Source: Clostridiaceae bacterium
Lineage (GTDB): Bacteria > Bacillota > Clostridia > Oscillospirales > Acutalibacteraceae
Assembly (NCBI GenBank): GCA_904501705.1
Contig: CAJGCA010000014.1
Coordinates: forward strand, 1-33,017
Length of the DNA: 33,017 bases
Reading direction: 5' to 3'
Shown here: positions 15,150-22,208 of the stretch, in pieces
Position numbering within the stretch: position 1 is the stretch's first letter
Layout: every line of letters starts with the position of its first letter
Notes under the pieces: model-generated
Databases searched by the model: none
Seen by the model: only the letters and a program-made list of their open reading frames with translations
What the model was told of the DNA's origin: nothing
Position numbers and translations under genes: made by a program

Positions 15150-15175
15150 AAGAGCGGTCAGAGAGGAAGTGTTCC

Positions 15176-15949
15176 ATGACCGACAACAGCAATACCAGTC
15201 TACAGGTATTCAACAGCGAGGACTTCGGCAATATTCGCGTCGCGCTCGCAAACAACGGCAATCCCATCTTCTGCGCGAAGGACGTGGCCGTTGCGCTCGG
15301 ATACAAGGACCCGACCAACGCAATCAAGCAGCATTGCCGTGGGGTGGCGATTCACCACCCCATCATCGACGGCATGGGGCGCGAGCAGACGGCCCGCTTC
15401 ATCACCGAGGGCGACATGTACCGCCTCATCGCCTCCAGCAAGCTGGAGAGCGCCCAGCGCTTCGAGTCGTGGGTGTTCGACGAGGTCCTCCCGTCCATCC
15501 GCAGCCACGGCATGTACGCCACGCCGCAGACCATCGAGCGGATGCTGAACGACCCAGACACGATGATCGCGACGCTGAAGGTGCTGAAGGCCGAGCGCGA
15601 GCGCGCCAACGCCCTCATGGAGGACAACGCGCGGCTGCTGCCAAAGGCGACCATGTACGACATCGCCATCGAGGCCGAGGGCACCATGAGCATCACCGAG
15701 GCCGCACGGCAGCTCTCGCAGTACGACAAGACCATCAACGTCAAGCGCCTGTTCGCACTGCTGCGCGCCGACGGCCTCATCTGCAAGCAGGACAGGGCGC
15801 CCACCAAGAAGGCCATCCAGCGCGGCTACATGGTCCAGATGATGACCACCCGCCCTGACGGCAGGGCCAACGACCCCTACGCGCGCATGACGCGCAAGGG
15901 GCTGGACTGGTGCATGCGCAGCTACTGCGCGCCCCATGTGGTCGCGTAG
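15176..15949 (+). CDS. Phage antirepressor, BRO-N plus ANT (KilAC) domains
   Basis: A 257-residue protein behind GAGAGGAAGTGTTCC. Residues about 8-110 form a BRO-N domain (VFNSEDFGNIRV, IFCAKDVAVALGY, RFITEGDMYRLIASSKLESAQRFESWVFDEVLPSIR). Residues about 135-250 form an ANT/KilAC domain (MSITEAARQLSQYDK, LFALLRADGLI, YARMTRKGLDW). Antirepressors of this type bind and inactivate prophage repressors. As the local CI-like protein seems to lack a self-cleavage domain, this gene is a good candidate for the induction trigger. Confidence 0.92.
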   Translation: MTDNSNTSLQVFNSEDFGNIRVALANNGNPIFCAKDVAVALGYKDPTNAIKQHCRGVAIHHPIIDGMGREQTARFITEGDMYRLIASSKLESAQRFESWVFDEVLPSIRSHGMYATPQTIERMLNDPDTMIATLKVLKAERERANALMEDNARLLPKATMYDIAIEAEGTMSITEAARQLSQYDKTINVKRLFALLRADGLICKQDRAPTKKAIQRGYMVQMMTTRPDGRANDPYARMTRKGLDWCMRSYCAPHVVA

Positions 15950-16220
15950 CAATCCATAACTATTACGAACCATCACTCCGAGCGTCGCGCGGGGCGGCGC
16001 GCCAGCCAGCCGTGGTCTATCGGTGAGAAACCTCCGCCACGGAAGCGGCGCGTCTTACTCTTTCGCGCGCCACTGGCTGCAAGCGAGGCCGAGGCTCCCG
16101 CGGACCCGCAGTCCGCCGCGGTCGAGCCTGTGACCGACAACCTATCCCCGTCACGGCAGCAAGCGGAGCTGACGCGCGCCGTCACGCGGGGCGCTCGGGG
16201 CGAAGAGAGAGGGGGCGAGG
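15950..16220. other. Unassigned 271-base stretch with GC-rich hairpins
   Basis: I see no convincing gene here. It is full of inverted repeats: CCGTGG (16010-16015) with CCACGG (16037-16042), a CAGCCAG/CTGGCTG pair farther apart, and GAGGCTC...CGGAC with GTCCG...GAGCCT around 16090-16130. One frame stays open through it on the plus strand, and one on the minus strand (15973-16185), but both have skewed composition and poor starts. It may encode a structured RNA or control the genes that follow. Confidence 0.4.
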
Positions 16221-16484
16221 TTGGACGAGCGAATCAACGTGAACGGCGTCTGGTACATCCGCGAGGACGCGCTGCCAGCGCCGTCCACGGTCGCGGACGA
16301 CCGCTGGGAGCCGCTGCGGGAGCTGTGCCGGGAGTACGGCGTGGACGCGCACGCGGCCTACAACGCCGTGAGGGCGGGAGCGCTCGACGCGCGCATGCCA
16401 ACGGGGGCGCAGAGGGGACTCCGCTGCAAGCGCAGGGAGTTCGTCAGATGGAACGACAACAGGATGGCGGCGTGGTGCGGCTAG
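16221..16484 (+). CDS. Excisionase-like HTH DNA-binding protein
   Basis: An 87-residue protein from TTG 16221, preceded by GAGAGAGGGGGCGAGG. The region REYGVDAHAAYNAVRAGALDARMPTG, then LRCKRREFVRWND, matches the small helix-turn-helix-17/excisionase pattern (recognition helix, wing with an R..R motif, then a final helix). It may direct excision with the integrase, although it lies in the early region and not next to int. A general DNA-binding regulator is the alternative. Confidence 0.6.
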   Translation: MDERINVNGVWYIREDALPAPSTVADDRWEPLRELCREYGVDAHAAYNAVRAGALDARMPTGAQRGLRCKRREFVRWNDNRMAAWCG

Positions 16485-16558
16485 AGCCGGGAAGCGTGGC
16501 GCACCACGCGCCAGGGAGACGGCGGGCGAGTGCCCGTCAGGAAGAGAGGATACACCAG

Positions 16559-16723
16559 ATGGAGCTTGAGTACATGGCGCGCGCCGAGGCGCGTGCGCTC
16601 CGCAGGGCGGCGCGGGAGTCCGTGCGCCGCGCGACCGTCCGGCGCAGGGTGGCCATCGCCGTGGACGTGGCGCTCTTCGCGCTCGTGGCGTGGTCGTTCG
16701 TGTCGTGGGTCTGGGGGGTGTAG
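16559..16723 (+). CDS. Small basic membrane protein
   Basis: A 54-residue protein from ATG 16559, chosen for the AGGAAGAGAGGA site upstream; the frame could also start at 16475 or 16448, inside the previous gene. An Arg-rich helix (EARALRRAARESVRRATVRRR) precedes one membrane span (VAIAVDVALFALVAWSFVSWVWGV) at the C-terminus, giving a cytoplasmic basic domain anchored to the membrane. The function is unknown; early small membrane proteins sometimes act in superinfection exclusion. Confidence 0.5.
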   Translation: MELEYMARAEARALRRAARESVRRATVRRRVAIAVDVALFALVAWSFVSWVWGV

Positions 16724-16725
16724 CG

Positions 16726-16935
16726 ATGAGCGGCAAGAGGGAGCGCAAGCTCGTGAAGAAGGCGCGCAAGCTGGCCGAGTGGGCAAGGCGCCACGGCTAC
16801 GGCTACGTGAACGTGACCGCGATGGAGCCGGATGCTGGCTGCCCGAGGTGGTACGCGCACGTCGACGCGAAGGGCCCCAACGGCTTCGAGTTCCACGACG
16901 GGGAGTTCTACGAGGGTGGTGAGCTGCATGAATGA
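16726..16935 (+). CDS. Hypothetical small protein
   Basis: A 69-residue protein from ATG 16726, just after the previous stop. It has a basic helical start (SGKRERKLVKKARKLAEWARRHG), then beta strands (YVNVTAMEPDAGCPRWYAHVD) and an acidic end. It has no cysteine pair or membrane span. It overlaps the next gene by 8 bases. I do not recognise the family; the basic N-terminus suggests nucleic-acid contact. Confidence 0.55.
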   Translation: MSGKRERKLVKKARKLAEWARRHGYGYVNVTAMEPDAGCPRWYAHVDAKGPNGFEFHDGEFYEGGELHE

Positions 16936-17431
16936 CATCGAGCGTCTGGCCGTCGAGCAGGCCGTCTACAACGCCATCGGCGCCGACCTCAAGACGGGCG
17001 TGCCCGACAACCTGCGCGGGCAGGTCAACGGGTTCTACCTCGACCTCTACCAGCGCACGGGCGCCACGGGCTTCGAGGTGCGCGTGAACGGCCAGAAGGT
17101 CGGGACGTACGGGTTCAACCGCGTCAAGGGCACGCCCGAGCGCACGGTGACCGAGCTGCGCGTGGTGGACGAGGGCGCGATGCGCGCGGACGAGTCGGAG
17201 GACTTCAACGCGTGGCTCTCCGACCACCTGCCCGAGCTGGCCGTCCGCTACGCCACCGAGACCGGGGAGCTGCTGGACGGCATGGAGTACGTGACCGAGA
17301 CCGTGCCAGCCACGCCCGACGGCATCCGCCCGAACGGCACGCTGCGCGTCCGCGCCGACAAGGTGGCAGACGCGCTCGGCAACGCGCTGCCCGCCACGAT
17401 CGCGGGGCTGCTGGGGGGTGGCGCCGCATGA
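16928..17431 (+). CDS. Hypothetical early protein
   Basis: A 167-residue protein from ATG 16928, within the end of the previous gene, with GAGGGTGGTGAG upstream. Mixed alpha/beta; segments QRTGATGFEVRVNGQKVGTYGF and PNGTLRVRADKVADALG are the most distinctive. It overlaps the next gene with ATGA, so it is part of the resolvase/Sak4 operon. The family is not recognised; the context suggests a role in recombination or replication. Confidence 0.6.
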   Translation: MNDIERLAVEQAVYNAIGADLKTGVPDNLRGQVNGFYLDLYQRTGATGFEVRVNGQKVGTYGFNRVKGTPERTVTELRVVDEGAMRADESEDFNAWLSDHLPELAVRYATETGELLDGMEYVTETVPATPDGIRPNGTLRVRADKVADALGNALPATIAGLLGGGAA

Positions 17432-17649
17432 CGAGGGAGCGCGTGGCCGAGCTGCTGGAGCGCTTCGAGGACGACCTCCGCGCCGAGCTGGGCGCGATGA
17501 CCGTCAAGGAGCTGCGGCAGTTCGCGCGGGAGCGGCACGTCCCCCTGGCGGGCGCAAGCGCCAAGCGCGCCATCGTGAGCGAGCTGGCGCTGCAGCTGCG
17601 GCACCGGGAGTACATGCGGATGTGTGAGGAAGCGGGGGTGAGGGCGTGA
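17428..17649 (+). CDS. Small protein with SAP-like motif
   Basis: A 73-residue helical protein overlapping the previous gene by ATGA. The part MTVKELRQFARERHVPLAGASAKRAIVSELALQL resembles the helix-extended SAP/Rho-N fold (LK.LA...G....G..K..LI..L), which binds nucleic acids. It lies directly before the resolvase-like gene, with overlap, so the two are probably made together. DNA binding is inference from the motif. Confidence 0.6.
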   Translation: MTRERVAELLERFEDDLRAELGAMTVKELRQFARERHVPLAGASAKRAIVSELALQLRHREYMRMCEEAGVRA

Positions 17650-17993
17650 AGCGCGGGCCACTCTTCGAGAAGCAGGTGGTCGTGTACCTGCGCCGCGTGT
17701 TCGGCGACGCCATCGAGCGCCGCGTGATGGGCGGGAGGAACGACCGGGGCGACGTGGCTGGCGTCTACTGGCACGGGCGTCCGTTCGTGGTCGAGGTCAA
17801 GAACCGCGCGCGCATCGAGCTGGCTGCGTGGATGGACGAGCTGGAGGCCGAGTGCGGCAACGCCGACACCGACCTCGGCGCGGTCGTGTTCCACCGCAAG
17901 GGCAGGGGCGCGAAGTCGATGGGCGACCAGTACGTGCTCATGGACCTGCGCACGCTCTGCAGGCTGCTGGGGGCTGACGATGGAGAGCTATAG
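17646..17993 (+). CDS. Holliday-junction resolvase-like PD-(D/E)XK nuclease
   Basis: A 115-residue protein from GTG 17646, coupled to the previous gene. The nuclease core is clear: Glu8 in the first helix, Asp36 in RNDRGDVAG, then Glu50-Val-Lys52 in FVVEVKN, with a later helix and a VVFHRKGRG strand. This is the arrangement of Hjc-type and phage resolvase-like enzymes that resolve branched DNA before packaging. A different structure-specific nuclease is possible. Confidence 0.8.
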   Translation: MKRGPLFEKQVVVYLRRVFGDAIERRVMGGRNDRGDVAGVYWHGRPFVVEVKNRARIELAAWMDELEAECGNADTDLGAVVFHRKGRGAKSMGDQYVLMDLRTLCRLLGADDGEL

Positions 17994-18351
17994 GCTGCAC
18001 CGCACGCCCGAGGAGGAGGAGCGGCTGCGCAGGAGGGACTCCGAGACGCGCGTCTGGTGGGTCGTGTTCCCAACGCCCGTCGAGCGCCTGTGGTGCGACG
18101 GCGCCCACCTCGCGGCCGCGCACGAGGCCGACTACGGCGTGCCCTGGCTGGGGCTGGAGACGCACCACCACCCGCGCCAGCTGCCCACCGACCGGCCGGA
18201 CGTGTGGCTGCTCGAGTACGGGATACCAATCGACCACATGGCCGTCGCGCACCAGTGGATGCGCGGCTGGATGGAGGTCGTGCGCGCGAACGGCGTGCAC
18301 GGCAGGTACCGCGAGGCGGGGGTCTACCCCGAGCGCTGGTACGAGTTCTAG
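17980..18351 (+). CDS. Hypothetical early protein
   Basis: A 123-residue protein overlapping the resolvase gene by 14 bases. It is rich in Trp and His (VWWVVFPT, LETHHHPRQLP, HQWMRGWMEV). There is no known motif and no membrane span. The aromatic content suggests a compact domain. The operon setting between resolvase and Sak4-like ATPase suggests an early accessory role, but its function is unknown. Confidence 0.55.
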   Translation: MESYRLHRTPEEEERLRRRDSETRVWWVVFPTPVERLWCDGAHLAAAHEADYGVPWLGLETHHHPRQLPTDRPDVWLLEYGIPIDHMAVAHQWMRGWMEVVRANGVHGRYREAGVYPERWYEF

Positions 18352-18365
18352 GAAGGGGGTGCCCG

Positions 18366-19019
18366 ATGGGCAACCTGATCATGGTGCTCGGCAAGAGCGG
18401 CAGCGGCAAGTCGACGTCGCTGCGCAACTTCGGCTCCGACGAGGTGGGCGTGTTCTCGGTCGCCGGGAAGCGCCTGCCGTTCCGCTCCGAGCTGCCGATA
18501 GTGCAGCACGCCGGGTACGAGCGCATAGCGCAGATCCTGGCGGCGAACCACCGCCGCTGCTACGTGGTGGACGACGCCACGTACCTGATGCAGTTCGACA
18601 ACTTCGCCAGGGCGAAAGAGACCGGATTCGGGAAGTACGTGGACATGGCGGTGAGCTTCCAGCAGCTCCTCCAGCGCGCCAGCTGGACGAGCGAGGACAC
18701 CAACGTCTACTTCATGATGCACCCGGACACCAACGACATGGGCGTGGAGAAGCCCAAGACCATCGGCAAGCTCCTCGACGAGAAGCTGTGCGTCGAGGGG
18801 CTTTTCCCGATCGTCATTGACGCCAGGGTCGTCCAGGGCGAGGACGGGCGACCGCGCCACGTGTTCGTGACCGAGAACGACGGCACGAACCTCGCAAAGG
18901 CGCCGATGGGCATGCTGCCTCCCGTCATGGACAACGACCTGCGAGCCATTGACGCGGCAATCAGGGAGTACTGGAGTATGGCGCCCATCGTGAAGGGGGG
19001 CGAGGATGCCGAGTCTTAG
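18366..19019 (+). CDS. Sak4-like RecA-fold ATPase (AAA_24 type)
   Basis: A 217-residue P-loop ATPase from ATG 18366, preceded by GGAAGGGGGTG. Walker A is GKSGSGKST (residues 9-17) and Walker B is CYVVDDA (65-71); a further MHPDTND strand resembles the sensor region. Small phage proteins of this kind encoded beside an SSB-like gene are Sak4-type recombination mediators that pair homologous single strands with SSB help. The DUF669/SSB-like gene lies 280 bases downstream and the resolvase upstream, supporting this. A replication ATPase is the alternative. Confidence 0.82.
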   Translation: MGNLIMVLGKSGSGKSTSLRNFGSDEVGVFSVAGKRLPFRSELPIVQHAGYERIAQILAANHRRCYVVDDATYLMQFDNFARAKETGFGKYVDMAVSFQQLLQRASWTSEDTNVYFMMHPDTNDMGVEKPKTIGKLLDEKLCVEGLFPIVIDARVVQGEDGRPRHVFVTENDGTNLAKAPMGMLPPVMDNDLRAIDAAIREYWSMAPIVKGGEDAES

Positions 19020-19275
19020 CGAGAGGTGGGAGAGCGATAGCATGTTCTGCCCGCTCATTAACGGCGAATGCAAGGAGTCGTGCGTCATGCGCATGGACGA
19101 CCTTTGCCGCATTCAGGTGGCGATGGACTCGATGATGGCGTTCAACGAAATCGAGCCGCTGAGCATGGCCGATGCGGTCGCCGGACTGGCTGGTATCACC
19201 ACGGCCGACAACGGGGCCATTATCTGCGAAGCCGACGTGTACGTAAGGGGCGGGTTCATCGACACCGTTCAGTAA
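19006..19275 (+). CDS. Small cysteine-rich protein between Sak4 and SSB
   Basis: An 89-residue protein overlapping the Sak4 gene by 14 bases; an in-frame ATG at 19042 follows. The N-terminal part has five cysteines (MFCPLINGECKESCVMRMDDLCRIQ plus one later), fitting a small metal site. DNA is less G+C-rich than its neighbours. Related short Cys-rich proteins occur next to recombination genes in Gram-positive phages. The function is unknown. Confidence 0.6.
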   Translation: MPSLSERWESDSMFCPLINGECKESCVMRMDDLCRIQVAMDSMMAFNEIEPLSMADAVAGLAGITTADNGAIICEADVYVRGGFIDTVQ

Positions 19276-19299
19276 ACGCAAGCGTTAAGGAGAGTAATC

Positions 19300-19941
19300 A
19301 TGGCACGAATCAACTTCAACGACGTCGCCGAGACCACCGGCAACTCCGCGCTCCCCAACGGCCCGTACGTGCTCAAGGTCGTGAGCGCGTCGTGGCAGGA
19401 GCGCACCAACTGGGGAGACGAGCAGACCTACGTCGAGGTCGTGTTCGACGTGGCCGAGGGGCCATACGAGGGCGCCCTCGCCAGCCGCCCGGAGTTCGCG
19501 CACACCGCGCGTCTCGAGTTCGGCGACGGCAGGCGCCTGGGCATCCTCAAGCACTCCCTGGCGTGCCTGAGCCGCTCGAACGTGGGCGCCAACGGAGCGC
19601 CGTTCGACGCCGAGGGCGCGTTCAACGCGCTCATCGACCCGGAGGACCCGCGCCACGGCGTGGCGGCCAAGGCGTTCGAGGGCAAGCTGTTCGGCGGGAA
19701 CGTCGTGAAGTACCACAAGCCCAAGCGCGATGGCAGCGACGGAACCACCGAGATGGTATGGACGTGGTACGACGCGCAGGAGGTGCGCGACGGCACCGAC
19801 CGGAGCGGCCGCCCGATCGTGGCGCTCGAGGACAAGTACAAGCGCGGCTACACGCCGCGGCAGGAGCAGCCGCAGACGGCGCAGGCACCCGCGGACTTCG
19901 GCCAGGTCACCGGCGTCTACGACGAGGACGTGCCGTTCTAA
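19300..19941 (+). CDS. DUF669/SSB-like single-strand DNA-binding protein
   Basis: A 213-residue protein behind AAGGAGAGTAATC. The N-terminal opening and strands (LPNGPYVLKVVSASWQ, then TYVEVVFDVAEGPYEGAL) match the DUF669 group of phage recombination-associated proteins. The C-terminus ends in the acidic tip YDEDVPF, like the tip of SSB proteins that recruits partner enzymes, after a Gln/Pro linker. It probably coats single strands for the Sak4-like ATPase and helicase. Assignment is by motif and context. Confidence 0.78.
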   Translation: MARINFNDVAETTGNSALPNGPYVLKVVSASWQERTNWGDEQTYVEVVFDVAEGPYEGALASRPEFAHTARLEFGDGRRLGILKHSLACLSRSNVGANGAPFDAEGAFNALIDPEDPRHGVAAKAFEGKLFGGNVVKYHKPKRDGSDGTTEMVWTWYDAQEVRDGTDRSGRPIVALEDKYKRGYTPRQEQPQTAQAPADFGQVTGVYDEDVPF

Positions 19942-20003
19942 CAGATGCTACCCGGAACGGGGTCACGACGGCTCCGCTCCCATGAGAGGGGAGGTGACGG
20001 CCA

Positions 20004-20417
20004 TTGGCCGACAGGCGCTTCTACTTCTGGGAGAGCTACGGTAAGGCGCTCGACCTTCTCACCGACGAGGAGGCCGGGCGCTTCATAAAGGCATGTTGCA
20101 GGTTCGCGTTCGAGGGGGTCGAACCCGACTTCTCCGACGATGCGCGGATGGCGTTCGCTTGGCAGATAGTGAGCGCGCAGATCACGACGTCAATCGAGAT
20201 CGGCATCAAGAACGCGGAGCGCGGGAAGCGTGGCGGCAAGGCGTCAGGCGAGAGCCGAAAGAAGAGGGCGGACGTCAAGCGAAGCGCCGCTTCAAGCGGT
20301 GCTTCAAGCACCGCTTCAAGCGACATGAATATGTATATGAATGTCGGCGCATCCGCCTCACTTGATGGTTCGGCGTCTGCGCCGACTGAGGATGGCGGCG
20401 ATAGCGATGAGTACTGA
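20004..20417 (+). CDS. DUF6291-like replication-associated protein with internal iterons
   Basis: A 137-residue protein from TTG 20004, preceded by GAGGGGAGGTGACGGCC. Residues 1-65 (FYFWESYGKALDLLTDEEAGRFIKACCRFAF) match the DUF6291 pattern found next to phage replication genes. Residues 75-90 are basic (RGKRGGKASGESRKKR); the rest is a Ser/Ala-rich linker encoded by tandem palindromes (20287-20322) and an AT-rich stretch. Like the lambda O gene, it may encode an initiator carrying its own origin. The DnaB-type helicase gene follows with overlap. Confidence 0.7.
   Translation: MADRRFYFWESYGKALDLLTDEEAGRFIKACCRFAFEGVEPDFSDDARMAFAWQIVSAQITTSIEIGIKNAERGKRGGKASGESRKKRADVKRSAASSGASSTASSDMNMYMNVGASASLDGSASAPTEDGGDSDEY
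20287..20343. other. Candidate replication origin: three iterons and AT-rich stretch
   Basis: Three copies of the palindrome core GCTTCAAGC are centred at 20293, 20305 and 20317, exactly 12 bases apart; a partial copy (TCAAGCG) lies at 20275-20281. The middle one is the centre of a perfect 23-base palindrome, 20294-20316. An AT-rich run (ATGAATATGTATATGAATG) follows at 20324-20342. Iterons plus an AT-rich unwinding stretch inside a replication gene and before the helicase gene is the layout of lambdoid origins. Function is inferred. Confidence 0.6.
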
Positions 20418-21393
20418 AGCGCAGATGCGCGCCTGGGAGTCGCTGCGTGACGGCTCCGGTCCGTTCGAGTTCGAGTACGAGTACGTCATGCAGCGGCCGC
20501 CCGCGCCGACGGGCATCAGGCCGCTGGACGACCGGCTGGGCGGAGGCCTGCACTCTGGGACGTACACCATCATCGGCGGCGACCCCGGCAGCGGGAAGAC
20601 CGCCATCGCCTGCAAGGCGTGCTACACGCTTGCGACCGAGGGCATGTTCCCCATCTTCTACAGCTTCGAGATGACGAAGATGCAGTTGGTGAGCCGCCTG
20701 CTCTCCGTGCACACGCGCCTGCACCGCGACAGGCTGGGGACGGTCAGGTGGTCGAGCCTGCGCGACTCGCTGAGGGTCGGTGCCGACGAGCTGGCCGCCT
20801 ACGCCGACGCGGACGGCAGGACGCGGTACGAGGCGGTGATGCGCTACGTGGCCGCGCACAGGGCGGACGACGACGTGCTCAAGGCGTGGTACGACTTCCG
20901 GGACTCCGTGTTCCCGAGGATGATCGTGCGCGACGACGTCCAGGACATAGCGCAGGTCGCCGACGAGGTGGCCGCGCTCTGCGAGAGCGGGCTGCACCCG
21001 TGCGTCATCGTGGACTACCTGCAGCTGGCGGCGGCGGGCGACAAGGACGAGTACCAGCTCGTCACCAGCGCGTCCCACGTCCTGCAGAAGATGGCCAAGC
21101 GCCAGGACATACCCGTGCTGCTCGTGAGCAGCCTGCGCAACCTCAACAAGTCGGAGCGCGAGGACGACCCGCAGCTGTCACAGTTCCGCGGGTCCGGCCA
21201 CGTCGGGTACGACGCGGGCGCCGCGATAGTGCTGCGCAAGAGCGGCGGGCTCGTGACCCATCGCGGCATCGGCATCTGCCAGCGCGTGACGGCGCACGTG
21301 ATCAAGAACAGGTTCGGCGAGGTCGGCGAGGTCGACCTCGACTTCAACGGCGCGCTCAACGTGTTCGCGCCACCGATGGGAGGGGACGAGTGA
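20407..21393 (+). CDS. DnaB-type replicative helicase, RecA-core only
   Basis: A 328-residue protein; ATG 20407 is chosen (ATG 20392 is possible), overlapping the previous gene by 11 bases. It has the DnaB helicase core: Walker A GGDPGSGKT (57-65), FYSFEMT, a VIVDYLQL Walker B (200-207), and the DNA-contact region SSLRNLNKSE, then PQLSQFRGSGHVGYDAGAAIVL. The N-terminal DnaB domain is absent, as in several phage helicases. It would load at the upstream iterons, perhaps through the DUF6291-like protein, and recruit host primase and polymerase, since none is encoded here. Confidence 0.9.
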   Translation: MSTEAQMRAWESLRDGSGPFEFEYEYVMQRPPAPTGIRPLDDRLGGGLHSGTYTIIGGDPGSGKTAIACKACYTLATEGMFPIFYSFEMTKMQLVSRLLSVHTRLHRDRLGTVRWSSLRDSLRVGADELAAYADADGRTRYEAVMRYVAAHRADDDVLKAWYDFRDSVFPRMIVRDDVQDIAQVADEVAALCESGLHPCVIVDYLQLAAAGDKDEYQLVTSASHVLQKMAKRQDIPVLLVSSLRNLNKSEREDDPQLSQFRGSGHVGYDAGAAIVLRKSGGLVTHRGIGICQRVTAHVIKNRFGEVGEVDLDFNGALNVFAPPMGGDE

Positions 21394-21575
21394 AGACCGA
21401 GACCTACGTCTGCGACCGCTGCGGCAGGGCGGCCGACGGCGCCGTGAGCGTCTACTGGTACGAGCTGCCGCTGTCGCAGGCGTACGACCTGACGGTGATG
21501 GACCTGTGCCCCGAGTGCCAGCGGGAGCTGCGCGACTGGGCACGAGAGCGCAAGGAGGGCAACGATGAACACTGA
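21390..21575 (+). CDS. Small zinc-ribbon protein after the helicase
   Basis: A 61-residue protein from GTG 21390, coupled to the helicase stop. It has two metal-binding pairs, C8DRC11 and C41PEC44, separated by beta strands, a zinc-ribbon layout, and a charged helical C-terminus (RELRDWARERKEGNDEH). Such proteins can bind nucleic acid or polymerase. The function is unknown. Confidence 0.65.
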   Translation: MKTETYVCDRCGRAADGAVSVYWYELPLSQAYDLTVMDLCPECQRELRDWARERKEGNDEH

Positions 21576-21747
21576 CCGCATGGCCGCGCGCGGCTGCATG
21601 GTCGTGGTCGCGGCGGCGTCGACGGTGACGGCTGCCGCGGTGGCCGTGGGCATGCGCGCGGGCGCGTGGCACGGCGTGGTGGCGTGGCTGCTGATGGTGG
21701 CGATGTGCGCCGTCCTGTGGGCGGCGCTCCTGGGAGGTGACGAGTGA
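21565..21747 (+). CDS. Small two-span membrane protein
   Basis: A 60-residue protein behind AAGGAGGGCAACG. Two hydrophobic stretches, residues about 10-29 and 37-56, are separated by a short RAGAWHG turn, with a basic N-terminus and an acidic end. It overlaps both neighbours. Its early position argues against holin and for a membrane-acting early factor such as exclusion; this is only inference. Confidence 0.55.
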   Translation: MNTDRMAARGCMVVVAAASTVTAAAVAVGMRAGAWHGVVAWLLMVAMCAVLWAALLGGDE

Positions 21748-21956
21748 TGGCGCTGTACCCGAACACGGTGAGCGACCGCACGGAGCCGCCGGGGGAGCCG
21801 GAGCGCACCCCGGTCGAGTGGATGGAGGAGTGCACGCACCGCGATGCGTGTCAGCGAATCTACCAGACCTTCGTCGACCCGACGGAGCACTTCGGATGGA
21901 TGGACGACATGGCGCGCATCCTGCGCTGCCACGACTGCGAATGCTGGGAGGACTGA
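21744..21956 (+). CDS. Small Cys/His protein
   Basis: A 70-residue protein from GTG 21744 (ATG 21747 is equally possible), coupled to the previous gene. It has five Cys and several His and Trp residues (EECTHRDACQRIYQTF, ILRCHDCECWED), suggesting a metal site near its C-terminal end. The family is not recognised. Confidence 0.55.
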   Translation: MMALYPNTVSDRTEPPGEPERTPVEWMEECTHRDACQRIYQTFVDPTEHFGWMDDMARILRCHDCECWED

Positions 21957-21957
21957 G

Positions 21958-22206
21958 ATGGCAGGCAAGGGCGAGAACACGCTGGGCAGGCTCAACGAGG
22001 TGCTGTTCGCGGAGCTGGAGCGGCTCAACGAGGTGGACGTGGCCGATGCGGCGGCACTGCAGGCGGAGGTCGAGCGCAGCAAGGCCGTGCAGGGCGTGGC
22101 CAAGGAGATCAACATCAGCGCGCGGAGCGTGCTGGAGACCGCGCGCCTGCGTGCGGAGTGGGCGGGCACCAAGGTGACGCAGCCCTCGAAGCTGCTGGAG
22201 GGGTGA
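21958..22206 (+). CDS. Small helical protein
   Basis: An 82-residue, mostly helical protein (TLGRLNEVLFAELERLNEVDVADAAALQAEVERSKAVQG, then ISARSVLETARLR). Its stop is followed at once by the HNH gene. The heptad pattern suggests a coiled coil or oligomer. It resembles short phage proteins placed before HNH-type genes in actinobacterial and Gram-positive phages; the function is unknown. Confidence 0.55.
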   Translation: MAGKGENTLGRLNEVLFAELERLNEVDVADAAALQAEVERSKAVQGVAKEINISARSVLETARLRAEWAGTKVTQPSKLLEG

Positions 22207-22208
22207 CG

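Noticed and set aside
15067..15858. 263-codon frame overlapping the antirepressor in another frame
   Set aside because: Its product is His/Arg-rich and repetitive, while the 15176 frame has two recognisable domains.
15973..16185. 70-codon minus-strand frame in the early gap
   Set aside because: No ribosome site and no neighbouring leftward gene; noted only as part of the unassigned region.
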